DNA from: Chaetomium olivaceum
Taxonomy: Eukaryota; Ascomycota; Sordariomycetes; Sordariales; Chaetomiaceae
Assembly: GCA_039881045.1 (NCBI GenBank)
Contig: JAYWVB010000004.1
Coordinates: 186,001-250,000 of the forward strand
DNA length: 64,000 nucleotides
Direction of reading: 5' to 3'
Shown here: positions 41,608-54,523 of the stretch, piece by piece
Layout: each line of letters starts with the position of its first letter
How positions within the stretch are numbered: position 1 is the stretch's first letter
Made by a program: the position numbers and the translations under genes
The notes under the pieces: model-generated
Told to the model about the DNA's origin: nothing
Seen by the model: only the letters and a program-made list of their open reading frames with translations
The model's database searches: none

Positions 41608-44600
41608 ATGTGGACCGTTATGGACGTCTCAGAGCTTGTGTCCCAGATGCAGGATACGCTGGCGACGATACACAACACCCTTCAATCTCTCGATCCAAAG
41701 GTCCACGATGCAAAACTCGACGACCTTGAGCGAAAGCGCGACGACGCTATTAAAGCCTTGACTGCCGCATTCTCGGCCGAGGCGGATGATCTGGAACGGA
41801 GGCGGAAAGCCGAACGGGAAGAGATTATTGAACGGCGAAGGAAAGAGGATGAAGAGCGAGATCGGCGGAGGCATGAAGAGGACGAGCAGCTTGCTGCAAA
41901 GGATCACGAGCAAGACCAAGCCCGAGACAGGAAGCTCAAGGAAGACACCGAGGATGTCGAGCAAGAGACCGACGAGCTGATGAGCCGTGTGGAAGAAGAG
42001 GCTCGCATGGCTGCTACAGAGGGGCGGGAGAAGCTCCAAGCATTACAGGAGAAGCGACGGGTATGTGTTTGCCCTAACAGGACACATCCAACAGGATTCT
42101 GACAACCCTGTCGAATAGGAACTCAATCATCTAATCGAGGAACAACTGGAGATGACGCTCCCCACGCTCCCTGTTGCACCAACTAGGAGAAGGTCCACGA
42201 GATCCATGAGAACCAGCACCTCTGCTCTTTTCCTAACCGACAGAGAGGTGCCCGAAACTTTGAGGACTGTAGACGCTTCTGTCCGCCATGGGCCAGAGCA
42301 ACAGAACTCATACGGAGCCGATGATGAACCGCAGGGGATACCAATTGTCTCTTCCTCGGCAAACGACGTGGATAAGTCCGAGTCCAGTGCATTGCTACAG
42401 AACAAGATGGACACCAACGATCAAGACGCAGCGGAACACATCGATCACGCCATATTCCAACAGAAGTCAGCGAGTCAAGCTGAGGCCGCCGAAGCAACTG
42501 AGTGGCCCCTTACACAGGAGCCTGCGGTGACAAATGCTGTCCATGATTACCGAGAGAACCTTCAGGAACCCACGGCGGCGCCCGAGACTGGCCATCATCC
42601 CCTCGAAAGCCCCAGCATCCAACACAGATCGAGCAATAATGTTAGCGCTGAATCACAAGAGACTGAAGCCGTCTCTGGTACCATGAACCACGAGGTTGAT
42701 ATCCCCGAGATGGAAAAGGACGAAGTATCTGAGGGGAATGTTGCTAGCAATTGGAGCAGCACGGGGGCTTTATCTTCACCAAACAGGGAAACCGCTGAAC
42801 CGTTGGACGAGAAGGAAACTGCGCCACCTAACGAAGAAGAACACCAAGACGATTACCACGAATTCCCCACGTCTCGTTTTACTGAGCCAGATACCACTCA
42901 AGAAAGTTTCCTTGCTGCTGACGACATCCCGTCGCCCGAGCACCAACTGCCAAGGCACCACCCACAGCCATCCATGGCGACAACTGAAGCCCAAACAGCC
43001 CCTTTCTACTACCACGAGCTGTCCGACGTCGAGGAGGCCTCTCCCGTATCTTCGCCAAGAGAGAAGCACTCAGAAGATGAAGATGCGTACTCGCACGTTT
43101 CGGAAGCGTCAGGGCCTCGACCGTTCTCAACTCATGCTGACCCAAGCGGGTACGTGTCTGACAATGCCGACGCGCCGTACACCGACCTCAGCCACCGGGG
43201 AGAAAGCTATATCAAAGAAGACGAGGTTAGCGAGTCGGGGCGTTCTCAGCCAGAACTGCCACAGGACGTGGGTGCGGAGCCTGGGGCAGTGGCTCACGCA
43301 GCTGAAGGTCAGGGGCAAGAGGGCGCAGCAGCGGTGGAGACAAATTTCGAAGAAAATGTCTCTCGTCTTCACCCATTGCAAACACCAGAAATCACACCAG
43401 AGCCTGGCAGTGCGAATATTCAAAGGATAGACCAGGAGAATGAAAGAACCCCTGAGCAAGAGAAGGAGAATGCCCCAGCATCTGGGGTAGAGCAAGAAGT
43501 GATTTCGGATCGAGAAGCGATGGCAGAGAGCCCTGGTCTTGAGGGCGAACTAGAACGGGAGCAGGACGAAGCTGAAGAACCCGAGACCGATATACACGAT
43601 GCTCTAGGCCTTCAACAAAGTGGCCATGTTGATCCTGGGCCTGGAGTTCTTGACCCTTCCCACGATGATACGTTACCTCTGCTTAGCCATAATCCCCCGC
43701 CCGGGCCTGATGATCACGAACGCAAGCACGGCTACGACGAAACCCCCGTACATGAAGAAAGCACAATTCCTGGCACCGAATCGCCTGTTGATTATATGTA
43801 CAAAGGTTACAAGCGCTCATCACCGGAGCCGTATTACATCAGGCCTCAAACATCAGAATCCGAAAGACGGGAGGACGACGATACGGACACAGAGTCTCAG
43901 CAATTCGTTACGCCACTGCCATCTCAGAATTCACTGAGGGAGTATTACCGACAAGAGAACATCCCACACAATGTTGATACCGACGACTACATTGGGGCGC
44001 AATACTACGAAGAGGAAGACCCCCGGCAGTATGAACGAGAACATCAACATAGCACCACCGTTCACGGCGAGGATAATCTGTTTGATGATACCGACCAGAG
44101 CGACGCTCCGCCGGCAGATGACGAGGTTGGGACCGTCACTACGAGTCAACCAGGGACTCCCGTGGTACCGGAACATGCGGGGCAGCCCGAGCAGATGAAA
44201 GTTAACCGCGGTCCCGAGACGCAGAGGATACCCGAAGTCACTGTCCATAGTCCAACTTCTCCTGAGAATCCCGCGCGAAAAGGTTGGATAGAGGCGGTCG
44301 ACAGCTACTTTGAGAAGGACGAATCGGGGTCACAACCCGAGCCACCGCCACCGCAAGGCCATGGTTCGGCAGAAGGTGAAGTTGCTAGTAACATTACCCA
44401 AAGCGACCTACCCCCGGAATCACCCGTCTCGACCGGCAGTGGTCTTTACGCAAGTCAGCACAATACCGAGCGGCCTCAAACCCCTGCTAGGCACGAGTTT
44501 CTAGCTTCGTCAGAGGAAGCCACGCCCGATGAATCATCCACTCGGGTCCGCAATGCCGCGGATACCAGCTATCATGTGGATGAAGGTTGGACTCCTCAAT

Positions 44601-45265
44601 CCGTCCGTACCCGTACCCCATTCTCTTCGCCGCCAGGCTCGCCTCTCCAGAGGGTTTCCAGCCACAAGCCACACGAGCCAGCAACGAGCCGTAATCCAGC
44701 AACCGAGTCACTGGCCTTGCACGAGCAACGTTACGACAGCTACGAAGCTGTCGGCGATGAAAGCGAAAGCCGAACCCCCGTCAACTTCACAACACCATGG
44801 CAAGAACGGGAGTCGCCCGATCTAAGCTTCGACCCGCAGCTGCACACCACCAACCGGCACAGCACTACCAGCGAAGGCAGCGCCACCAACACAGGCAGCG
44901 GCAGCCTCTTCAAACGCATGCGCAGCATCTTCGAACCAGGCCGCTCCAGCTCCATCTCTGGCCCCCACCCAACCCAAAACCTAACCGCAGCCGCAACCCA
45001 CTCCCAGCAGCACCACTACCACAACTCATACCCCAGCCCAAGCCCCACCCACAGCCACAACCACAGCCACCAAACACACTCCTCCACCGGAATGTGGTCG
45101 TCCGCACAGCACCAACCCCCCGCGCCCATCTTCGGTGAGACCAGCGAGACCGCCGCCCCCTTCCCGGCCCGCGGCGCGCGCTTCTCCCCAACACGCACGC
45201 GCTTCTCACCACTCCCCAGCCCGACTCGCCCGACCGCACTGCCTCCGGACCCGGGGTCAAATTGA
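41608..45265 (+). CDS. Large acidic, mostly disordered protein with N-terminal coiled coil
   Basis: Exon 1 is 41608-42060, the intron 42061-42118 (GTATGT donor, GAATAG acceptor), and exon 2 42119-45265, 1,199 aa. Residues 1-165 are a strongly charged helix (RRRKEDEERDRRRHEEDEQL). The rest is Glu/Ser/Pro-rich and disordered, with SP/TP sites and scattered short motifs such as TRRRSTRSMRTS. Near the C-terminus SGSLFKRMRSIFEPGRSSS is a more hydrophobic, basic patch. The end ARFSPTRTRFSPLPSPTRP looks like a phosphorylation-rich tail. The frame closes at TGA 45263-45265, but stays open in the same phase for 249 codons afterwards. I recognise no named domain; a cytoskeletal or scaffold role is only a guess. 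Confidence 0.8.
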
Positions 45266-46012
45266 CCACGCTCGGGCGTGGCGGGGGCTGCTGAGGGCAA
45301 GGCTGGGCTGGGACTCTTGGGGGCGGGGTATGAAAGGGGGCGTGGAGGGGGGTGGGGTGGGTGGGGGGGGTATGGGAAGGGGTTGAGAAAGGGGAGTGAG
45401 GCGGGAGTGAGCGAGATCGGCGGGGAGAGTGAGGCGGAGGAGGGGGAGAGGGTGCTTATTGGGTTTGTGCCGAGTCCTGAGAGGAGGGATGAGCGGTCGC
45501 GGGTGTCAGATGCTGCGGATGCTGATGTTGCTGCGGCTGCGGCTGCGGCTGCGGCTGTGGCTACTGGTGGTGATCACCGGCGCGAGGTCACGGTGCTGGA
45601 GAGTAACTTTGATCAGCTCGGTGTCCACTCGGTCACGGCCCGGGTCTCGGTGGGGCAGGGGAGTGCTGATGACGATGTCGACGACGATGATTATGATGAT
45701 TACAAGGCGAAGGCAAGGGGAAGAGCGGGGGAGGAGGACGCGAGCAGGTTACGGGCGAAGCCTGCCTTTGGCCCAGGACGAGGGGTTAGTGACACGGGTG
45801 CTGGGCAACGGCCGAGATATACCGAGGCAGTTGGCGAGGCGAGGTTGGCGTGGATGTGGGTTCAGGGCTGGCGAGCGAGGCTGCGGAAGGGCGGTGACGT
45901 GGTCGAGAAGGCAAGGTTGGAATGGCAGTTGGACTCTCGTGAGGAGGCGTCAAAGTCGGCGCCTGTTGTTATGGTTGAAGAGCGGGAAATCGTAGACGGT
46001 GGCCAGGGATAA
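45266..46012 (+). other. Same-phase open extension after the TGA of the disordered protein
   Basis: Directly after TGA (context AAT TGA CCA) the same frame continues 249 codons to 46012. It reads Gly-rich sequence (GLGLLGAGYERGRGG), then structured segments: GERVLIGFVPSPERRDE, VTVLESNFDQLGVHSVTA and RLAWMWVQGWRARLRKGG. The latter look conserved and coding. Either the TGA is a point change and the true protein is about 1,448 aa, or the stop is leaky, or this is a separate gene starting at 45278. Confidence 0.5.
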
Positions 46013-46830
46013 GAGGTGCGGGAGGTGGTGTGTTTGTGTTTCACTCTTGGCAGGGGCACTTATCACACTCTCTTCTTGTTGGGCATTTGCCGGCGCCATT
46101 CTGTTGATCCCATGTACGAAATGCAGGAGCAGACCGGCGGGTCTCCCAGTTGATTACTTTCCACAACGCCTCAAACCAAACTTGTGATTTGTGCGATTCG
46201 CAATGTCCGGCATCCAGACATGGCTGCTATGTATGACGCAGATGCATAAAAAGTCTCCGAGCCGCGGAGTGAGGACCTCCTTGTCGATTCAGCCATATTA
46301 GGATCTGAGCGGGGAATGCTTGATTGTGGGATCTTCGCAAAACGCTACCTTAATCCTGGCCCCCCTTACCACAGCTTATGCGCCCCAATGCCAATACCGC
46401 GTTCGGGCTCCGTCCATATATCCCCACCAGCCGATCCCTCGGGAAACTGGTACTCTCGTAGCCTTCATACATGGCAAGATTGTTTCACACAGCGTTGAAG
46501 ACCCGACCCGCTACGCGGGAGAAGCAGTGGAAGAGAATGAAGCGCCCCAACTACAAAAGTTGTCGAGTCCCTCCTCCCCTGCCATTCTCATTCGCTGGAT
46601 CCAAAGTCCGGTGTACAGCAATCAGGGGCTCCGTCCGGGTAATAACCTGATTAGATCCTCCCTCTCCCGATTGGACTTCCGCAACTTTCTTTGACTACTA
46701 AGACGTCCAGCAGGTAAGATAGCCGCCACCGACAGCGTGGTAGCGGGTGAAGGGAAGTATATATCGATATGATCGTCGCGGGGTTGGTCCGGGGGCCAGA
46801 TATGGTCCACTCGACCACCCCTCAATATAC

Positions 46831-46839
46831 ATATATAGT
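46831..46839 (+). promoter_or_regulatory. Likely TATA element of the CE1 esterase gene
   Basis: ATATATAGT lies about 110 bp upstream of the ATG at 46949, in a position typical for fungal genes with short leaders. Confidence 0.4.
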
Positions 46840-46948
46840 GTTACTCCCGCCCTTCTAGCTTTGGTCGGGGTTTGGAGACGACCACCCTTTCGCAGTATCC
46901 CGGGGCAACGCTACTAACAAGTACTTCTCTCGCAACGAACAGTCCAAC

Positions 46949-48002
46949 ATGAAGCTTCTCGGTCAGCTTTCGGCTGCGCTCGCCCTCATGGGCAGCGTCG
47001 TAGCCCACCCGGTCTTTGACGAGCTAATGGAGCCAACTGCCCCGTTGAAACGCGCCCAAGCTGCTCTCGCCCGGGTCAATGACTTCGGGTCCAACCCATC
47101 GGGTGCCAAGATGTACATCTACGTTCCCAACCAGCTGGCAGCAAAGCCGCCCGTCGTTGTGGCTATCCACTACTGCACCGGCACGGCCCAGGCTTACTAC
47201 AGTGGCTCACCTTATGCCCAGCTTGCCGACCAAAAGGGCTTCATCGTCATTTACCCCGAGTCCCCATACAGTGGTACTTGCTGGGACGTGTCGTCCCGGG
47301 CGACGCTCAGCCATAACGGCGGCGGCAACAGCAACTCGATTGCCAACATGGTCAACTACACGCTCAACAAGTACAGTGGCGATGCCAGCAAGGTCTTTGT
47401 CACTGGCAGCTCCTCAGGTGCCATGATGACGGTAAATTCGAGCTCCAGTCCCGGCGTTTGATCCATGTAGCTAACAACCTCTGAACCCAGAATGTCATGG
47501 CTGCCACCTACCCAGAGATGTTTGCCGCGGGCATTGCCTACTCGGGTGTTGCAGCTGGCTGCTTCTTAAGCCAGTCTGGCGGCACGGCCGCGTGGAACAA
47601 CTCGTGCGCCAACGGCCAAGCCCGTGGGACCCCCGAGGTGTGGGCTAAGGTGAGCAACAGGCAGACATTCAGCTCCTATTAACCTATCACAAACTGACAC
47701 TTCCTAAGATGGTCAATGACATGTACCCCGGTTATGATGGTGCGCGTCCCAAGATGCAAATCTACCACGGGTCGGCCGACAGCACGATTAACGCCAACAA
47801 TTACAACGAGACCATCAAGCAGTGGTGCGGCGTGTTCGGTTACGACTACACCAAGCCCGACAGCACGCAGGCCAACACCCCCCAGTCACGCTACACGACT
47901 TACACCTGGGGCGACGGACAGTTGGTTGGTGTCTATGCGCAGGGTGTGGGACACTCCGTACCGATGCGCGGGAGCGATGACATGAAGTACTTTGGGCTGT
48001 GA
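46949..48002 (+). CDS. Secreted CE1-family esterase (acetylxylan esterase-like)
   Basis: Exons are 46949-47431, 47491-47649 and 47709-48002; both introns are 59 bp, with GT and CAG/AAG boundaries. The product is 311 aa. A signal peptide (MKLLGQLSAALALMGSVVA) and a propeptide ending in Lys-Arg at 34-35 indicate Kex2-type processing. Esterase motifs are VFVTGSSSGAMMT with nucleophile Ser near residue 155, IYHGSADSTI with the acid, and QGVGHSVPM with the His. IHYCTGTAQAYY is typical of fungal acetylxylan esterases. It likely deacetylates xylan outside the cell. There is no carbohydrate-binding module after the catalytic domain. No frame break is present. Confidence 0.9.
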
Positions 48003-48233
48003 GGGGTCAAGATTTAGTCTTAAGGTGTCACGCTGTAGCATTAAGGGCCGAAGAGACTAAGTCAGCTTTAGCGTAGGATATCTCTCTGGGAGCCTCCTCG
48101 CGTAGAAAAGGTCTATGGCGTTTTGCAGCCAACGCAAATTCTATCAGCTATAATGGGAATTCGTTCTCGTAGCCAGCGACACGGCCATGTCCACCGAGGT
48201 ACTGCCCGAAGTAGCTACCCAGGTACCTAAGTA

Positions 48234-49010
48234 CTACCAAATAAGCGCGTCCCCGAGGCATATAAAAGGAGCACAACAGAATATACCGCAACCGGTAGAA
48301 ATGAGCACGAAAAGTTGTAGCCGGTCTTCAGCAAATGGCCCCCGCTCCTTTTTATCCTTGAGCTTCTTAATCTTCTTTTCCCTCCGCTCCTCCTTCTCCC
48401 TCTTCGTCTTCTCCTTCTTCATCGCCTTCTCCATGCCCTCTCCAGCACAGGATCCTGCACCGCCAGGGGAATCACGCCTCTTCTCTCTGGCGAAATCACC
48501 GCCTTCACATACCACCACCCCTCGACCTTCCTCCCACAGCCCGCCGCCTGGCAGTACAGCGGTTGGCTCCCCTTGTATGAGGTGTTCCACTTCCGGCTGG
48601 TGCCATAGTACGCGCAGACACAACTCCATCTGGGACAGGGCCCGCGGTGTAAGCAGGGAGTGTGGCCTATGAAGTCGGCACCGTGCGCCTCGGCGATGGT
48701 GGTGTAGCAGACGGGGCACTGGTACTGCGAGTAGAACTCGGCCGGCTGGGGAGAGGTGGCTAAGGGGCGGGTTTTCTTGGGCGGCGGGTTTTCGGTTAGG
48801 TGTTTAGGGGGAGTCGGTTCTGGCACGCGGCGGTCGTCGAGGTATGCCGTTGAAAAAATTGGCGGGCGTGGTAACTCTGGGAGGGGCGCGGATGGCATGT
48901 TTGATGTTCGAGGTCCAAGGGTTGATGTGAGTGAAGCTGGAGTTGTGAAGTGGTTGGGCGAGAAGCTTTTCGAGGTTGGCTCTATCGATGAACTGGGTTG
49001 TTGGGGGGTT
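48234..49010 (-). CDS. Cys-rich putative zinc protein with frame breaks
   Basis: The core is the minus-strand frame 48898-48419, containing QYQCPVCYTTIAEAHGAD, then TPCLHRGPCPRWSCVCAYYG and LYCQAAGCGRKVEGWWYV: at least eight Cys and two His in a zinc-ribbon-like spread. Upstream, another frame reads MNPPTTQFIDRANLEKLL and SFTHINPWTSNIKHAIRA. It probably joins the core near 48885 through a one-base difference. Downstream the core ends in LERAWRRR, but one base over it continues as a lysine/glutamate helix (MEKAMKKEKTKREKEER and KKIKKLKDKKERGP). I infer one gene broken twice. Exact ends are uncertain and the family is unknown. Confidence 0.5.
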
Positions 49011-49046
49011 CATGGTCGAATGCTTTCCTTTGCGTGTCGGGTTCAT

Positions 49047-50056
49047 TGTTCCTGCTCTTTGTTACGAGTACTGTAGAGATGGAATCGATCTTTTGTTAGT
49101 AATCTGTGATACTAGACTGTGTTGGAATAGCTCCACAGAAGCAATACTAGTTCCTTTGGCCCAGTCTGCGAGTCATTGTGGGCAGAAATTTGTTGGTTGG
49201 CCTGGGGTGAGGAAGTTGAAAGGAGCTGTGGAGGTGCCATGGCGGCATCGAGACAACGAGAGATGCTAATAAGGGCAAAGTGGCACTCGCTGCGCCTACT
49301 GATGATGTGTTGGCCATTCCCTTGATTACTGAAATGAAGCTTTCTCCGGTCTATCAGCTGTTCAACTTCAATGACTGGTCAGTTGGTCAGTTGGTCAGTG
49401 ATGCACCCCCTGCGGCGGCTCCGGCTAGCGCAACTAAGCACGCAAACAACTAGGCGGCCTTTCTCAAAGTAACAATCGAGGCACCGTTAGCTCCACAGCA
49501 AGGATATCAAATGAGATTAACCGCAGAATGGCATGGACCCGACAGTTTGGGTCCTTCGCCGCAGGGCATGCATGTGGTGCATGCCTCTCCGGTCACGGGA
49601 GTGGCGATCACGACCAACAACTGTCTCGAACGCCCTCAGGTCTGCCTTGCAGGCTCACCGTATTGTTTGCTGGCACTTGCTACCCCGGTCCAAGTGATGT
49701 TTATGACCGATCGTCACCGTGTCAGCCCTTCGGTCTGCCACCCCACAGGTTTGGCTGCGCCCCTGAGAGAGCATTGGCAAATCAACACATCTCGGACGGC
49801 AAAGTGTGTCTTTTTGAATGGCATATACCATCAACAAGCTTCAGTATCCGGTCTCCTCATACGTTTTACTTTGATGGGTATGGCATACTAGTCCATCATT
49901 GTTGGTGTCCAGTTGAATTAATTAGTACTTTTAAAGGTCTGATTGTTATCAAGTGCGCACCTCAAATACACAAGGTACATACATGTCCCGTCAACCTGTC
50001 GTCGTGATACTATAAGAAAGACAGCGCAATAAATATGTACTAGAGCGATGATGATG
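49047..50056. other. Intergenic region
   Basis: 1 kb with no recognised coding sequence. A short TCAGTTGGTCAGTTGGTCAG triplet repeat lies near 49376-49396. Confidence 0.5.
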
Positions 50057-50755
50057 CTACGACTCATTACCAGGCATATCAAGGCTCTCCTTATGATCCC
50101 ATTGCGTTGCCCAGCTTGGATGTTCGTCATGCTCCTTCGCCAGACTGATCTCGAGGAGACCCTTCTGTATGCCCGAAATGAAGCGAAACCCACAAAAGTC
50201 GTGAGCCAAACCGGTCCTAACTACGCCAGCCGCCTTCAAGGCACTATTGGTGAGCTGTAAGCGCAGACAGCCTTCACACATGTTAGGCTGGTTCCCCCCC
50301 TCTGGCAGTGTAAGAGGCACATCACTAAGGTAGGAAGTAAAGTTGGGCAACTCGCTGGGGATGTCATTCATTGTCGGGATCAAAAACCCTAGGATTTTAT
50401 GTCCGCACTTAAAGTGCAGCACATGCCGGCAGAATGGACATGTGATCCGTCGTTCTTCCCTGTAACAGGTTCGATACCAGGCTTCGAGACACCTATGACA
50501 GGCCATGTGACCGCAGACAATAATCCTGGCGGGCTTGGTGCCAGACATGGCTTCATCAGACAGCGGCAGACCCAAGATATCCAGCTCGGTGTCCTGGCAA
50601 AGGCCACAAATAGCAATTGGGGTACTTTGTCCCGGCTTCAAGCTGCCTTTACATTCAATATAATTTCGGACATCTGGCCAGAAAATCGTATGAGTGGTAT
50701 CGGTGGTGTCAGGAACGCCGTCCATGATAATAATTGGGAGACTTCTAACGGTCAT
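50057..50755 (-). CDS. RING-finger protein (putative E3 ubiquitin ligase)
   Basis: 232 aa from the ATG at 50755 (MTVRSLPIIIMDGV). A TATAAAG element at 50815-50821 (minus strand) argues against the longer upstream start. The RING core is CGLCQD, then VCGHMACHRCLEAWY and ITCPFCRHVL, a C3HC4 set with a long first loop (about 30 residues). A further CGHKI and MCEGC may add zinc ligands. RING proteins recruit an E2 and transfer ubiquitin; the target is unknown. The C-terminal half (FCGFRFISGIQKGLLEIS) has no named domain. Confidence 0.8.
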   Translation of the reverse strand: MTVRSLPIIIMDGVPDTTDTTHTIFWPDVRNYIECKGSLKPGQSTPIAICGLCQDTELDILGLPLSDEAMSGTKPARIIVCGHMACHRCLEAWYRTCYREERRITCPFCRHVLHFKCGHKILGFLIPTMNDIPSELPNFTSYLSDVPLTLPEGGNQPNMCEGCLRLQLTNSALKAAGVVRTGLAHDFCGFRFISGIQKGLLEISLAKEHDEHPSWATQWDHKESLDMPGNES

Positions 50756-51815
50756 GACTCGTTGGCAGACGCTGAGCCTTAGTCCGCCATCGCCGTGTCC
50801 GCAGCCTCTGCTCCCTTTATATGATTGTATTACAAAGGCCTGCAACTGTTATTTCTGGATTTCCTTTTTCAAGAACTAGACTGTTTCCAACACCGCATAG
50901 GTCACTGTTCATATTCAGGGCATGGGCAACTAACTTTGCCACCAAGAGCCCCGGGCCCAAACCATCCTCTTTGAAGAAAGGAATTTCCCTGAATACGTCA
51001 TCAGTTATGTTTTTATCCAATTCTTTCCGAGGCGCGCAGTTTGTGCCCCGCCAAATTATAACCGTGCTGTTTTCCTTGTTCAGTGAGCCAATCGCTCATC
51101 CGACAGACACCGCCAACTATATCTGTCACTTGTTTTCAATTGCAATCATCGTATCAAATACAGAAAAGGGGGGCCCCTGGCTCGTCTACTCGCTTTTTTT
51201 ATAGTGAACACTAGCTCTGTTTCCGCTCTCGACAAAACCCAGCCGCCGTGTGCAGGTTGAGTGGTTCCTAACCGTCCGCTACGGAATTCGCGACTCGAAC
51301 TGCTTGTATTTACAAAGGTTTACCCGGGTGATTACACCTGCTATAAGGCCTGTGAACCTGACTGTAATGGGTTATCTCTTCCACTAAAAGCATCCTGAAA
51401 TTATTTGACCACGCGACTCCCATTAACTAAAGGTCGAGTACGTCTCTTAACTACGATCCCGTAGGTAATAATTGCCTCCCATCTGATGGGATATATTTGG
51501 CAGTTTGATAAAGACTAAACATGGTGGGGTCATGATTTGAAGCAGCATTTGAAAGTTAACCTAGGCGGGGATGGGGGTGAAATTGACTCGGAGCCCCGGG
51601 GACCGGTACTACAACCAAGAGAGATATGGGTTTGAAGTTGCCTTTGCGCAAACGTTAACATCTCTGTTCCCGTAACTGTGATAAGGCTTTTCTTTTCATA
51701 ATGGTTCGATCAGCTCTTAAACCTTAAAAAAAGTTACCTAACTTGCAATATCAACAAATTACCTCCGAAAGTCCATTACGCCCCAACTCCCACGACTGGT
51801 TCAGTTTGAAATCCC
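50756..51815. other. Intergenic region
   Basis: Carries the TATAAAG promoter element of the RING gene at 50815-50821 and otherwise nothing recognised. Short frames only. Confidence 0.5.
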
Positions 51816-52927
51816 TCACTTCCCGACATGAATCACCAGCTTCCCTGCGTTCCTGCCCGTTTTCAACTTCTCAAACGCTTTGGGCAAATCTTCCAATTCG
51901 TAAGTCTGCTCAACGACGACCCTGATCTTCTTCTCTGCTATCCACTGCCCCAACTGTTTCAAATCATCCCGGCTATGACTAATGTTGTACATTGTGTACT
52001 TGCGCCTCCCGCCGCCCAAAAAGTACGGCACAAGCAGCCTCGAGGCCACCGTTTTGATGGCGTTAAAGTTGAGCGGCCCGCCGACTTGGACGAACTTGCC
52101 ACTTGGCACGAGGAAGTCGTCGGCGGCTTTATACAGATTCGCGGGCAGCCCAGCGTTGTCAACGACCAGGGAAAATACCTGCCCTTTGGCCTTGAGAGCC
52201 TGCGAGACGTCGGTAGTTGTGTAATCGATGATCTCGTCGGCTCCAAGTGAGCAACAAAGGTCAGCTTTGCCGGGGGAGCAGGTTACGGTGACATGACAGC
52301 CGAGAGCTTTGGCGACCTGGATACCAAAGGTGCCGGTGCCACCTGAGCCGCCGTTGATGAGGACCTTATCGCCGGACTTGACGTAGGGGGCAATGGACTC
52401 TGCTTTACCGTTAGTCCGCGGTGCCCCTCTTCTGTACGCCATGACCCAACTATTTTAAGATGTCCAGACGGAAACCTACGGTACGCTGTAATTCCCGCAA
52501 CCCCTACCGTGGCGGCGTCGTCCAGACTTACGCCCTCCGGCACAAGAGCGCATGCTTTGGTAGGTGCCACGATGTATTCAGCCGCGGTGCCATGCTGCTG
52601 CACGTCGATGCGCCCAAACACCAAATCCCCGATGGCAAAGTCGTCGACGGTTGACGTAGTCTGTACCACACGACCGGAGAAATCCATTCCCGGGGTCGCA
52701 GGTGTGCAAATTACCGCGCGGGCGACCAAACCCAACTCGGGTACCTTGTAGTCGGCGGGGTTGATGCTGGCCGACACGACTTGGATGAGCAGCTCAGCAT
52801 CGCCAAGGCGCGAGGAGATGGTCGGGATCGCAACAGAGTCATTGAGGACGAGGTTCTTTTCGATGCCGCCCGTGGTGGTCGAGTACTGCCACGCTTTCAT
52901 CGTTTTGGGGATTTGTGTTGACGCCAT
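51816..52927 (-). CDS. MDR-superfamily zinc-type/quinone oxidoreductase
   Basis: Exons are 52927-52480 and 52399-51816, with an intron at 52400-52479 (GTAGGT donor, GACTAAC branch region, AAGCAG acceptor). The join gives GITAYQSIAPYVKSGDKV, 343 aa. The start is MASTQIPKTMKAWQYS. N-terminal GroES-like fold: AELLIQVVSASINPADYK and PGMDFSGRVV. The Rossmann motif is INGGSGGTGTFGIQVAKALG, NADPH-binding in relatives. The structural-zinc Cys cluster of classic alcohol dehydrogenases is absent, so it belongs with the quinone-oxidoreductase/enoyl-reductase branch. It likely reduces small carbonyl or enone compounds in the cytosol. It is not next to a biosynthetic gene cluster. Confidence 0.88.
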
Positions 52928-54523
52928 ATTGTCTATTAGGTGTGTGTTTGTGTCTGGCTCGAGAGCTGTCGAGTGAAGCTTGGACCGATGATGCGACGCT
53001 TCATGCATCATCACATCATGCAACACAATCACCCCGTTTCATCATCAAAGACATCATTTCTAGGGTTAGGGTATAATCCGGAATGCCAAGCTCGTAAACC
53101 ACATGACGGCCCGGAGCAGCTGTCAATGCAGCTGTTGTTGCAGCCCGCACGATTTATTCTGCAGCAGCAGGTTCTGGGCGTAATTTGTTGACTGATTGAG
53201 TTCCCCAATTCCCCCAGACTTTTCAGCGCGCAAATATCCCGTTGTTACGTTCTCGGTGGGACTCAGCGGCAATGCTCGGGTAAGCGGACACACACTGACG
53301 GCTCTTACCGTACCCAATCCGGTAATTGTGTCCGGCCAGTGGTTTGGCGAACGCGCAAAACCTGGAAGTTGCATCTCCGATCGAAAAATGCAGATGGAAG
53401 ACTCCCATGTCGCCCTGTGCTGTGTTTTCAAGAGGTCCACACGCCACCGGCAACTGAACCGATCCCAGACGATGTTTTGCATATTTTCTCCCGGGTTTCC
53501 AACACGTGCCCGACGGTTTTTGGCAACTTCCTCGTACTTGGTAGGCTCGGGAGGGTTCCAGAAAACCCCTTCTCCCTGTCTGCATCAGGTTAAAAGAAAC
53601 GAGTGGCCCCACAAACGCATGGCAGTTCGCCGCCAGTTTCACACGGATCGGCAGTGCCCAGTGGAGCGGACGCCGAACCTGGTGTTGTGCCTTAGCGCGG
53701 CCGCTAACAAACCTTTTTGATCCTTGAACTGGCACACCAAACGGCAATTCCATCTTCTGGCGTTGACATTTGTGAAAGCTCATAGTTAAGACGACGAACA
53801 CACATGGACCAACTGTCAAGGAGAGAATATCTCAAAGCTGACCAACTACATTTCAGAAATCAGTCAAGTTGAGTCAGTACATGTACATGTACCTAGCTAG
53901 TCCGAGGGTCACGGCCAAAAACACGAACATCCGTTGAGAAACCATGAACCTCTCCTCATTAACCGTTGTGGCGATACCAAGTCCGCAGGCCATGCTTCTG
54001 CGGTGGAATGGGGGGGGTGGGAAGCGGGGGGTCCGGGCTTTTGGAACCCAGACTAGACCATCTTTTCTCGCATGGCCCTAGCCAGGTACGGCGTTTCTCC
54101 GGACCAAGGCCGATCTCCTGTCAAATCTGAAGGAACACAGCTTGTCAATGGGCCGTGGTACCAAGGGCGGGCCCGACACCTCGGCTGGTCCACGGCTGGT
54201 CCATGTTTACTCTCCACTCTCAGGGGCAGTAATCTGGTCTGCAACATCGTTGAGGAATCCACGCTCCACGGCTTTTCCCTCACCAGTTATCTGATGCTAA
54301 AAAATAAAAATAAAAGGGAAAGCCCAGCCGCACGGTAATGTCTGGATACTACATAAGACGTGACCAACTGAGGTCCAAGACGCGGCCTCCCATTCTTCCG
54401 GGTCTATCTTGAAGGCTCGGTGACCCCTGGCACCAACCGCCCAACCAGCCGGGCATTCAGCCCCCTCGGCCGGCTCAAGAGTTGAACCTTCACCCTCAAA
54501 ATTCAATACCGGGCGGATTCAAC
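52928..54523. other. Intergenic region
   Basis: 1.6 kb without a recognised gene. AGGGTTAGGG near 53060-53070 is a short telomere-like motif. ACATGTACATGTAC near 53879 is a small palindromic repeat. Confidence 0.5.

Noticed and set aside
53060..53070. Telomere-like AGGGTTAGGG suggesting an internal telomeric repeat
   Set aside because: Only about one and a half units, with no extended array or flanking subtelomeric sequence.
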